NCBI GenBank assembly: GCA_964580725.1
Contig: CAZOLV010000089.1
Location: 1-22,011, forward strand
Source of the DNA: Amarolinea sp964580725
GTDB lineage: Bacteria; Chloroflexota; Anaerolineae; SSC4; Amarolineaceae
DNA length: 22,011 nt
Direction: 5' to 3'
Shown here: piece after piece, positions 1 through 6,919 of the stretch
Position numbering within the stretch: the first letter of the stretch is position 1
How the letters are laid out: every line of letters starts with the position of its first letter
Translations under genes and position numbers: made by a program
Notes under the pieces: model-generated
The model's input: the letters and a program-made list of their open reading frames with translations, nothing else
Databases searched by the model: none
What the model was told of the DNA's origin: nothing

Positions 1-1
1 C

Positions 2-838
2 AACACTCTCGACGATGTGCATGACGACATCTGGCTGAACGGCGACGAGCCGCCGACCGCCACCCCGACTGCCACCGCCAAGCCGCCGACCGCCACCCCG
101 ACTGCCACTGTCGAGCCGCCGACTGCCACTCCCACCGCCACCGTCGAGCCGCCGACCGCCACTCCCACCGCCACCCCTGTCCCGCCGACGCCGACCCCGA
201 CGCCAGAAATGGTCTATCTGCACGGCACGGCCTTCTACGACGCCAACCAGAACGGTCTGCACGACGCCTACGAGGTCTTTGGCCTGCCCGGTGCGTTCGT
301 CATTCTGAAGAATCAGGCCGGTGAGGTGCTCGACATGACCACCGCCGACGCTGACGGCGCCTATCAGTTCGTCATGACCGATCCGCGGCCCGGCAGTTAC
401 ACCATCAAGACCGTGCCGCAGTCAGCGGTCATCCCCACCTCGCAAAACCCAAGCGTCGTCAACCTGACGCCCGGACAGGGCAGCCAGACGGTTGACTTTG
501 GGTTCGTGTGCGACAGTGGGCCGACGATCAGCGACATGGCAGCGATGCCCCTGCCGGAGACGACGATCCAGATTGTTTGGACCGTCAGCGGCGAGACGGG
601 CAGCGAGCAGTACCAGGTGCAGCGTGCCGACACGCTGCGCGGCCCCTATGTCACGGTTGGCGTTGTACCGGCTCAAGGCGACGGCGCCTACAGCTTCACA
701 GACACCACCGCTCCGGCCGGGATACGTTCCTGGTACCGGCTGGCCGCCACGCCCTCCAACCGGCTGGCCGGCCCAGTGGATGCCCTCCTCATCGGCTCTG
801 CCGGATTTCGTGTCATGACCCCGCTCGTCCTACGCTGA
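2..838 (+). CDS. Secreted modular surface protein, C-terminal part (Pro-Thr linker, SdrD B-like domain, fibronectin-like domain)
   Basis: The frame is open from the window edge, so this is the 3' end of a larger gene; the GTG at 17 is internal. In order, the visible protein has a short Asp-rich stretch, a Pro-Thr-Ala linker made of four 11-residue repeats, and an SdrD B-like/Cna-B-like beta-sandwich beginning near the VYLHGTAFYD segment. That domain carries a calcium-loop-like DANQNGLHD and the DGAYQF pattern of these domains. After one Cys comes a region resembling a fibronectin type III domain. The protein ends in MTPLVLR. Such architectures are known from extracellular stalk and adhesin-like proteins. 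Export cannot be shown here because the N-terminus is missing. A GC-rich hairpin follows the stop. The domain calls are recognition from sequence pattern, and the overall function is unknown. Confidence 0.8.
   Translation, partial: NTLDDVHDDIWLNGDEPPTATPTATAKPPTATPTATVEPPTATPTATVEPPTATPTATPVPPTPTPTPEMVYLHGTAFYDANQNGLHDAYEVFGLPGAFVILKNQAGEVLDMTTADADGAYQFVMTDPRPGSYTIKTVPQSAVIPTSQNPSVVNLTPGQGSQTVDFGFVCDSGPTISDMAAMPLPETTIQIVWTVSGETGSEQYQVQRADTLRGPYVTVGVVPAQGDGAYSFTDTTAPAGIRSWYRLAATPSNRLAGPVDALLIGSAGFRVMTPLVLR
50..181 (+). repeat. Four tandem 33-bp coding repeats (PPTATPTAT-type linker)
   Basis: Four in-frame 33-bp units start at 50, 83, 116 and 149. They encode PPTATPTATAK, PPTATPTATVE twice, and PPTATPTATPV, followed by a degenerate PPTPTPTPE. 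Synonymous differences between units (acc/act, ccg/ccc) show that the copies are not brand new. The segment is an extended, probably glycosylatable spacer between surface domains. Copy number is likely to vary between strains. Confidence 0.85.
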
Positions 839-860
839 AGCCGCCCGCAGTCCACAGTCC

Positions 861-894
861 ACGTCCCCGGCGCAGTGCACCGTGCCGGGGATGT
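861..894 (+). terminator. Hairpin after the first surface-protein gene
   Basis: TCCCCGGC (864-871) pairs with GCCGGGGA (884-891), and flanking bases extend the stem to about 11 bp with one G-U pair. The loop is about 12 nt. It sits 23 nt after the stop codon, a typical terminator position, but there is no downstream T-run, so factor-independent termination is uncertain. Confidence 0.45.
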
Positions 895-924
895 CAGACC
901 CTATCGAATGTGACTCCGGTCATA

Positions 925-953
925 TTGCCTCTTTTACCAATCTGGGCTACACT
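925..953 (+). promoter_or_regulatory. Candidate sigma70-type promoter for the first beta-helix gene
   Basis: TTGCCT (925-930) and TACACT (948-953) are separated by 17 bp, which is ideal housekeeping spacing. Transcription would start near 960, leaving a leader of about 70 nt before the preferred ATG at 1030. The site lies between the upstream hairpin and the gene, and no better pair was seen in this gap. Confidence 0.45.
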
Positions 954-1029
954 TCACTCGTTGGTGCGTCGAACGGCGCTCCATGTACTCCCCTTGCTGT
1001 GACTGAGCTAGATGATCCGTGAGGCTGCT

Positions 1030-4000
1030 ATGACCAACTTTCGACGGCCGGCGAGGGCTTTTTCGTCAATACTCGCAATTGCCTGGGCCAACCCCAGGCC
1101 AGACCATCCCCTGTTGCTGCTTCTGCTGTGCCTGTTGGCGTTGGTCTCGGCGCCGCTGGCGAGAGCTAACAGTAACCAAATCGTCGTTTGTGCAACAGGC
1201 GGCGATTTTACCTCTATCCAGAGCGCCATTGCCAGCGCCAGCAACGGTGACGTGGTGACGGTCTGCCCGGGCGTATTTCAAGAAAACATCATACTGCGCG
1301 CCGGGGTATCGGTCCAGGGCGCCGGCAGCGGCGCCACGATTGTGGATGGCGGAGCTGTGCAAAGCGTCGTTCGCTCGTTGACGGCGGACATCGGCTCGAA
1401 CACCATCGTCAGCGGCATGACGTTGCGCAACGGTCGCGCCACCAGCGGCGGCGGCATCCTCGTGCGCCAGGGGGCGCCAACATTCAAGAACCTGGTCATC
1501 GAAAACAACGTCGCCTGGCAGGATCAGGGCGGCGGAGTCGCTGTGCTGGACGGGGCGCGCGTGACGCTGACCAACGTCACGGTGCGCAACAATCGCGCCA
1601 ACCGCGGCGGTGGTGTAGCCGTTGCGGGCGTCAATTCACAACTGACTGTCGTGAACAGCCAGCTCAACGCCAATCAGGCCACAACGAGTGCCGGCGGCGC
1701 ATTAGCCGGACTGCGCGCTGCACTCTATTTGGACGGCGCTGTGCTGCAAGACAACGTCAGCAGCGGCGTCGGTGGCGGCGTGATGTTCGACATCATGGCC
1801 AGCGGCAGCATCGTTGCCGCACATTTCGAAGGCAACCAGGCGCGTGACGGCGGGGCGGTCTACATCGTCAACGCCAACCTCCCCATCAGCCAGAGCGAGT
1901 TCACCAACAATGTGGCCACCAGTCACGGCGGTGCGCTCGCTTTCGTACAGCGCAGCGGCGGCTCGATCAATGGGAGCACCTTCGACGGCAATCAGGCGGT
2001 GAGCGGTCACGGCGGGGCGGTGGTCGTGCAAGACGCTTCGACCATCACGGTGAATGACAGCACCTTCGTGAACAATCGCGCCAGCGCCGGGCTGGCCGGC
2101 GCGTTCAAGGTCTTTTCCAACGCGACGGCGACGCTCACCCGCAACACGTTCGAAGGCAATCAGGCGACCGACGCTGGCGCTATTCTGGTGCAGAGCGCCA
2201 CGTTGACGATCAATGAGAATTCGATCCTTCGCAACCAGGCCTCACAGTTTGGCGGCGGTGTGGTGGTCAACGAAGGCGCAACCGCAACGATCACCGGCAG
2301 TCTGTTCGACGGCAACACAGCGGGCACGGACGGCGGCGCACTCATCATCCAAAACAGTTCGGGCGGCCTGGTTCAGGGCAACACTTTCCGCGCCAATCGC
2401 GCCAGCCTGAGCGCCGGGATTGCCGGCGCCATCAAGGTCTACAACAGTTCGGCGCCCACCATTAGCCAAAACCTGCTCGAAAACAACGAGGCCTATGACG
2501 GCGGCGGTCTTTATGTCGAACTGTATTCGGCGCCCTTGGTCAGCGAAAACTCGATCCACTCCAACCAGGCGCATCGTCATGGCGGCGGCGTTGTGGTCAA
2601 CTCCAACTCGGCGCCGACGCTGCGCAATAACTCGATTCTCGGCAATTCAGCGGTCAGCAATGGGGGCGGCATTTTCGTCAACGAACTCTCTGCGCCGATC
2701 ATCGAACAAAACACGATCAGCAACAACGAGGCGGGCGGTTCCGGCGGTGGGGTTGTTTTCCTCTCCTCCAACGGCGCCTTGCGCGGCAATCAGGTGTTGG
2801 AAAATCGGGCCGCAGTCAACAGCGGCGGTGTGCTGATCAATGCCAGCGTCCCGGAGGTCAGTTACAATGTCATCAGCAGTAACACGGCGACGCAGTTGGG
2901 CGGCGGATTGACTCTGCAAGCCAACTGCCCAATCAATGTCGCTTACAACACGATCAGCGCCAACACGGCGACCACGGGCGGCGGCGTCTTCTTGACCGGC
3001 GTTCCCCAGGTCACACTGACCGAGAATGTGATCGAACGAAACGTTGCCAGCCAGGGCGGCGGCGGCATCGCCATGACCAACAGCCACCCGGCTGTGCGAC
3101 AAAACACGGTGCGTTGGAACCAGGGCGGGCAGTTCGGCGGCGGGTTGCTGGTTCAGGGCGGCTCACGGCCGCTGCTCACCGGCAATGTGATTGGGTTCAA
3201 CGTCGCCAGTTCGGCGGGCGGCGTGTCCGTATCCAGCAGCGTCAGCTTCGTCTTCAGCGACAACCAGGTCGTGCGCAATCAAGCGTTAGCCGGGGCCGGC
3301 GGGGGTATGCTGGTGCTCGACGTGAGCGGCGAAATCAGCCATAACCAGTTTACCGCCAACAGCAGCACTGGGGGAGGCGGGGCGATCACCTTCAACCGCA
3401 GTAACCCAACGGTGAGCGACAACCGTTTCCTGTCCAACACGGCGGGCGGCTATGGCGGGGCGTTGCTGGTGCAGGAAGATTCTACACCCCTCATCGCCAA
3501 CAACGAGGTGCGCGGCAACGACGCCGGCGGTCAGGGCGCCGGCGTGATGATCTCTGCTGCTAACCCACGTCTGCTCAGCAATACCATTGCAGAAAACGGC
3601 GGCGCGGGCGGCGGTGAGGGAGTGCGTCTGTTCAATGTCAGCGGCGTCGAACTGACCGGCAACAACATCATCAACAACCGGGTTGGCATCAGCGCCAACG
3701 CCGATCATCAGGTTGACCTCAGCCGCAACAACCTGTGGGCCAACAACCTCGGCTATCAGGGCGTCAACGCCGGCGCCAGCGACCTGGCCGCCGATCCGCT
3801 CTATGTGGTCGGCCCGTTTGGCTCTTTCTACCTGAGCCAACGCGCCGCCGGTCAGACGCAGACCAGCCCCCTGGTGGACGCTGGCCTCGTGACCGCCGCT
3901 TCGCTCGGCCTGAGCGACTTCACGACCCGCACCGATGGGGCTGGCGACACCGGCATGGTTGACCTGGGCGTTCACTATCCACCCTTTTCCGGAACGCCGC

Positions 4001-4035
4001 GTCTCTGGCTGCCCTTTACCCGACTGGGGCCATGA
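1030..4035 (+). CDS. Secreted right-handed parallel beta-helix repeat protein 1 (about 1001 aa)
   Basis: The chosen start is ATG 1030, preceded by GTGAGG at 1019-1024. An in-frame ATG at 1012 would add six residues but has no Shine-Dalgarno. The N-terminus has basic residues, then a hydrophobic Leu-run and a likely cleavage after APLARA, so the protein is probably exported. Mature residues begin with the pectate-lyase/NosD-like N-cap pattern (TSIQSAI, then GDVVTV, GVSVQGAG, TIVDGG). About 35 coils of roughly 20-25 residues follow, rich in NN/N-x-A and GGG or GGA(L/V) turns, which resemble the FxxN and GGA(I/L) repeats of polymorphic outer-membrane proteins. The C-terminal domain has YLSQ, SPLVDAG, TTRTDG and GVHYPPF and ends LWLPFTRLGP. 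No catalytic triad or transmembrane anchor was recognised. Adhesin, matrix or glycan-binding roles are all possible. It is the longest of three tandem paralogues. Confidence 0.85.
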   Translation: MTNFRRPARAFSSILAIAWANPRPDHPLLLLLLCLLALVSAPLARANSNQIVVCATGGDFTSIQSAIASASNGDVVTVCPGVFQENIILRAGVSVQGAGSGATIVDGGAVQSVVRSLTADIGSNTIVSGMTLRNGRATSGGGILVRQGAPTFKNLVIENNVAWQDQGGGVAVLDGARVTLTNVTVRNNRANRGGGVAVAGVNSQLTVVNSQLNANQATTSAGGALAGLRAALYLDGAVLQDNVSSGVGGGVMFDIMASGSIVAAHFEGNQARDGGAVYIVNANLPISQSEFTNNVATSHGGALAFVQRSGGSINGSTFDGNQAVSGHGGAVVVQDASTITVNDSTFVNNRASAGLAGAFKVFSNATATLTRNTFEGNQATDAGAILVQSATLTINENSILRNQASQFGGGVVVNEGATATITGSLFDGNTAGTDGGALIIQNSSGGLVQGNTFRANRASLSAGIAGAIKVYNSSAPTISQNLLENNEAYDGGGLYVELYSAPLVSENSIHSNQAHRHGGGVVVNSNSAPTLRNNSILGNSAVSNGGGIFVNELSAPIIEQNTISNNEAGGSGGGVVFLSSNGALRGNQVLENRAAVNSGGVLINASVPEVSYNVISSNTATQLGGGLTLQANCPINVAYNTISANTATTGGGVFLTGVPQVTLTENVIERNVASQGGGGIAMTNSHPAVRQNTVRWNQGGQFGGGLLVQGGSRPLLTGNVIGFNVASSAGGVSVSSSVSFVFSDNQVVRNQALAGAGGGMLVLDVSGEISHNQFTANSSTGGGGAITFNRSNPTVSDNRFLSNTAGGYGGALLVQEDSTPLIANNEVRGNDAGGQGAGVMISAANPRLLSNTIAENGGAGGGEGVRLFNVSGVELTGNNIINNRVGISANADHQVDLSRNNLWANNLGYQGVNAGASDLAADPLYVVGPFGSFYLSQRAAGQTQTSPLVDAGLVTAASLGLSDFTTRTDGAGDTGMVDLGVHYPPFSGTPRLWLPFTRLGP

Positions 4036-4078
4036 AGCATCTTGCGGCGCGATGACAACGCCATGCACTATCTGCCAG

Positions 4079-4103
4079 GCGGGCCGGTTGATGACCGGCC
4101 CGC
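4079..4103 (+). terminator. Strong terminator-like hairpin after beta-helix gene 1
   Basis: GCGGGCCGGT (4079-4088) pairs perfectly with ACCGGCCCGC (4094-4103) around a 5-nt loop, starting 43 nt past the stop. A T-rich stretch follows about 15 nt later (4119-4134), too far for a textbook intrinsic terminator. Even so, the stable stem suggests that gene 1 is transcribed separately from genes 2 and 3. Confidence 0.55.
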
Positions 4104-4148
4104 TGCGCGTCTGCGCCGCATTTTCATCTTTCTTCTGGGTCAGCATGA

Positions 4149-4209
4149 GTATCATCTCAATAAGTAGGAAAACCTGACAGGTCCTTGCCCCGAATTATTG
4201 AGATGATAC
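4149..4209. repeat. 15-bp perfect inverted repeat enclosing a half-copy of the palindromic repeat
   Basis: GTATCATCTCAATAA (4149-4163) is the exact reverse complement of TTATTGAGATGATAC (4195-4209). The 31-nt loop contains a stretch (4169-4189) that matches half of the 52-bp tandem repeat at 21782-21936, with one mismatch in 21 bases. The whole looks like a small mobile or palindromic repeat relic in the intergenic gap. The rest of the gap (to 4296) shows only a short AAGATGT direct repeat at 4228-4241 and no convincing promoter. Confidence 0.7.
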
Positions 4210-4380
4210 GCCCGCACGATGCGGCGCAAGATGTAAGATGTAACATCGCCTACTGCGATCATTGGCCTCTCGACTTATCCTTGCAGCAGGAATTGTGTGT
4301 TCTGGCGTGCACTGCACTTTCCTGAAACACATGACCGTCCGAGCGACCGTCGTTCAGCAAGAAAGCGGGTGACGATCTTC

Positions 4381-6915
4381 ATGCCGCATGGTGCGAAGTT
4401 TCCCCATGACCATCGTTTCGATCAGCCTGGTTGGGTGTGGCGCATCGCCATTGTCCTGACTCTGTACGCCGCGCTGCTCACTTTTGGCAGCGCCGGCGCC
4501 GCCACGGTGACGGTGTGCGCCGGCGGCTGCATGTACACGACGATTCAGGCCGGTTTGGATCACGCCAACCCCGGCGATACAGTGGCGGTGGGCGCCGGAA
4601 CGTATCGCGAAAATATCGTTCTCAAGGCGGGTGTTTCCGTGCATGGCGCGGGCGTCGGGCGCACCATCGTGGACGGGATGCAGCGCAACAGCGCGATGCG
4701 TGCGATCAGCGCCAGCGTGGGGCCAGATGTGGTCATTTCTGAGTTGACGCTGCGCAATGGGCGGGCGGTCAACGGCGGCGGGCTGCTGCTGCAAGGCGCC
4801 AGCCCAACGCTGCGCAACATCATCATCGAAGACTCGCAGGCGACAGCATCGGGCGGCGGGCTGGCAGTTGTCGCCAGCGGCTCGCCAGCGCTGCGGGATG
4901 TGACGTTGCGCAACAACAGCGCCGCCAACGGCGGCGGCCTGGCTGTCTCTGGCGTCACAGCCAGGCTGCTGATGCAGGGCGGCGCGCTGACCAGCAACAG
5001 CGCGACGGTTGGCGGCGCAGCCTTCGCCGGCGTGCGCGGCGTGCTGCAGATCAGCGGCGCGGTGCTGACCGGCAACCAGGCGGCGCAGTTTGCCGGCGGC
5101 GTGCTGTTCAGCCAACAAAGCACAGGAAGCATCGAAGACAGCGAACTGACCGACAACCTGGCGCTGGCCGGGCATGGAGGAGCCGTCATCATCCAGGATC
5201 AAGCCAACGCGGCTCTGCGGCGCAACACGCTGCGCCGCAACCGCGCCGCGGCCGCCGACGGCATCGGCGGGGCTGTCAAGGTTTACGCCACAGGCTCGAA
5301 CACGGTGACTCTGGAAGCCAACATCTTCGAGAACAACGCGGCGACCAACGGCGGCGCACTGCACATTCAGAGTGCCTGGGCAGAGGTGATCGCCAACCGT
5401 TTCCAGAACAACACAGCGACGCAGTTTGGCGGCGCAGTTGTCGTCACCGATGATTCACGAGTGCAGATAGAGGACAACACGTTCGATGGCAACAGCGCCG
5501 GCGTAGACGGCGGCGCGCTCATCATTCAGTTCAGTTCCGGCGGACAGGTGATCCATAACACCTTCACCAACAACCGCGCCAGCCTGACCAACGGCAACAG
5601 CGGCGCCATCAAAGTCTACATCTCCTCTTCGCCGCTCATCAGCCAGAACAGGCTGGAAGGCAACGAGGCCAGAGACGGCGGCGGGCTTTACATCGAAAGC
5701 CTGTCGGCGCCGATCGTGACCGGGAACGTCATTCGCAACAATCACAGCGCCGTGTTTGGCGGCGGCGTCGCCGTGCGCGAGTCGGCGCCGGCGTTGTTCG
5801 GCAACCAGATCGTCTTCAACCGCAGCGATCAGAACGGCGGCGGGATTTTCATTTCCGAAAGCGTGGGCGTGACGCTGCAGGCCAATGAGATTGCCCACAA
5901 CACGGCGCAAGGTTCCGGCGGCGGACTTGCGCTGACCACTTCGACGGGCAATCTGTTCGACAATACCATCGCTCAGAATCAGGCATTGGGCAATGCCGGC
6001 GGCAATCAGCCGGGCGGTCATGGCGGCGGTCTCCTGCTCGATCACACCAGCCTGACTGCGCACGGCAACCTGTTCAGCGCCAATCAGGCCGCCAATCTGG
6101 GCGGCGGCGTGGTGATGCAGGCGGGCAGTCAGGCGGCCTGGGCGCAGGAGCGTTGGGTCGGCAACACGGCGGCGCAAGGCGCTGGCATCTTCGCCAGCAG
6201 CGGCTCGACCTTGCGCCTGACGCAAAGCACGCTGACCGACAACCGGGCCACCGGCAGCGGTGGGGCGTTGCTGATGGAGGGCGGTGACGCCGAACTGCAA
6301 GCCAACGAAATCGCCTTCAATCAGGCCAATATCCACGGCGCCGGCATTCTGATTCAGGCCAATGCCACGGCCCGCCTGGACAACAACCTCATTCGAAACA
6401 ACCGCACACTCGACGCCTCCGCGGCGGAACGGAGCGCGTTGACTCTTGTCAACGCGACGGCGACCCTGCGCGCCAACACGATCGTCGGCAACGACGGCGT
6501 CGGGCTGAACCTGAGCGCGACGACGGCGGTCACTTTGACTGAAAACATCGTCGTAGCCAATCAGGCCGGCATTGCGGCGACCAGCCGGGTGCAGGCCACT
6601 TTGGCTTTCAACAACCTGTGGGGCAACACCGGCGGCGACTGCCGCGGCCTGCCTTGCGGCACAACCGATCTGTCATTCGACCCGTTGTTTGCGACAGGTC
6701 CTTACGGCCCCTACTACCTGAGCCAGGTTGCCGCCGGTCAAGCGGTCAACAGCCCGCTGGTAGATGCGGGCGGGCGCACGGCGGCTGATCTGGGACTCGA
6801 TGATCTGACAACGCGCACCGATGGCGTTCCTGACCGCGGACAGGCAGACGTGGGGGTACACTACCCGCCGTTCGCCGGCCAGCCGCGCCTTTGGTTGCCG
6901 ACGCTGGGGAGATAA
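4381..6915 (+). CDS. Secreted right-handed parallel beta-helix repeat protein 2 (about 844 aa)
   Basis: The frame opens with a GTG at 4297, but the preferred start is ATG 4381. It follows GGGTGA (4367-4372) at 8 nt spacing and places a hydrophobic signal segment about 20 residues in, with likely cleavage after GSAGA. The mature protein starts VTVCAGGCMYTTIQ, the same N-cap family as its neighbours, with a close Cys pair. It runs through about 30 Asn/Gly-rich coils (GGGL, GGAV, NNxA turns). The end has the shared C-terminal domain (YLSQ, SPLVDAG, TTRTDG, GVHYPPF) and LWLPTLGR. It is collinear with proteins 1 and 3 but lacks some coils of protein 1. The ribosome-binding site of gene 3 lies inside its last codons. 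No enzymatic residues were recognised; a structural or adhesive extracellular role is inferred. Confidence 0.85.
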   Translation: MPHGAKFPHDHRFDQPGWVWRIAIVLTLYAALLTFGSAGAATVTVCAGGCMYTTIQAGLDHANPGDTVAVGAGTYRENIVLKAGVSVHGAGVGRTIVDGMQRNSAMRAISASVGPDVVISELTLRNGRAVNGGGLLLQGASPTLRNIIIEDSQATASGGGLAVVASGSPALRDVTLRNNSAANGGGLAVSGVTARLLMQGGALTSNSATVGGAAFAGVRGVLQISGAVLTGNQAAQFAGGVLFSQQSTGSIEDSELTDNLALAGHGGAVIIQDQANAALRRNTLRRNRAAAADGIGGAVKVYATGSNTVTLEANIFENNAATNGGALHIQSAWAEVIANRFQNNTATQFGGAVVVTDDSRVQIEDNTFDGNSAGVDGGALIIQFSSGGQVIHNTFTNNRASLTNGNSGAIKVYISSSPLISQNRLEGNEARDGGGLYIESLSAPIVTGNVIRNNHSAVFGGGVAVRESAPALFGNQIVFNRSDQNGGGIFISESVGVTLQANEIAHNTAQGSGGGLALTTSTGNLFDNTIAQNQALGNAGGNQPGGHGGGLLLDHTSLTAHGNLFSANQAANLGGGVVMQAGSQAAWAQERWVGNTAAQGAGIFASSGSTLRLTQSTLTDNRATGSGGALLMEGGDAELQANEIAFNQANIHGAGILIQANATARLDNNLIRNNRTLDASAAERSALTLVNATATLRANTIVGNDGVGLNLSATTAVTLTENIVVANQAGIAATSRVQATLAFNNLWGNTGGDCRGLPCGTTDLSFDPLFATGPYGPYYLSQVAAGQAVNSPLVDAGGRTAADLGLDDLTTRTDGVPDRGQADVGVHYPPFAGQPRLWLPTLGR

Positions 6916-6919
6916 CACG

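Noticed and set aside
17..838. Complete gene starting at GTG 17
   Set aside because: The frame is open to the window edge, there is no ribosome site or signal peptide, and the domain layout is that of a C-terminal fragment.
3286..5364. Long antisense frames in the beta-helix genes (3286-4155 and 4354-5364)
   Set aside because: They arise from the repeated GGC/AAC codons of the real genes, and no protein family pattern is visible.
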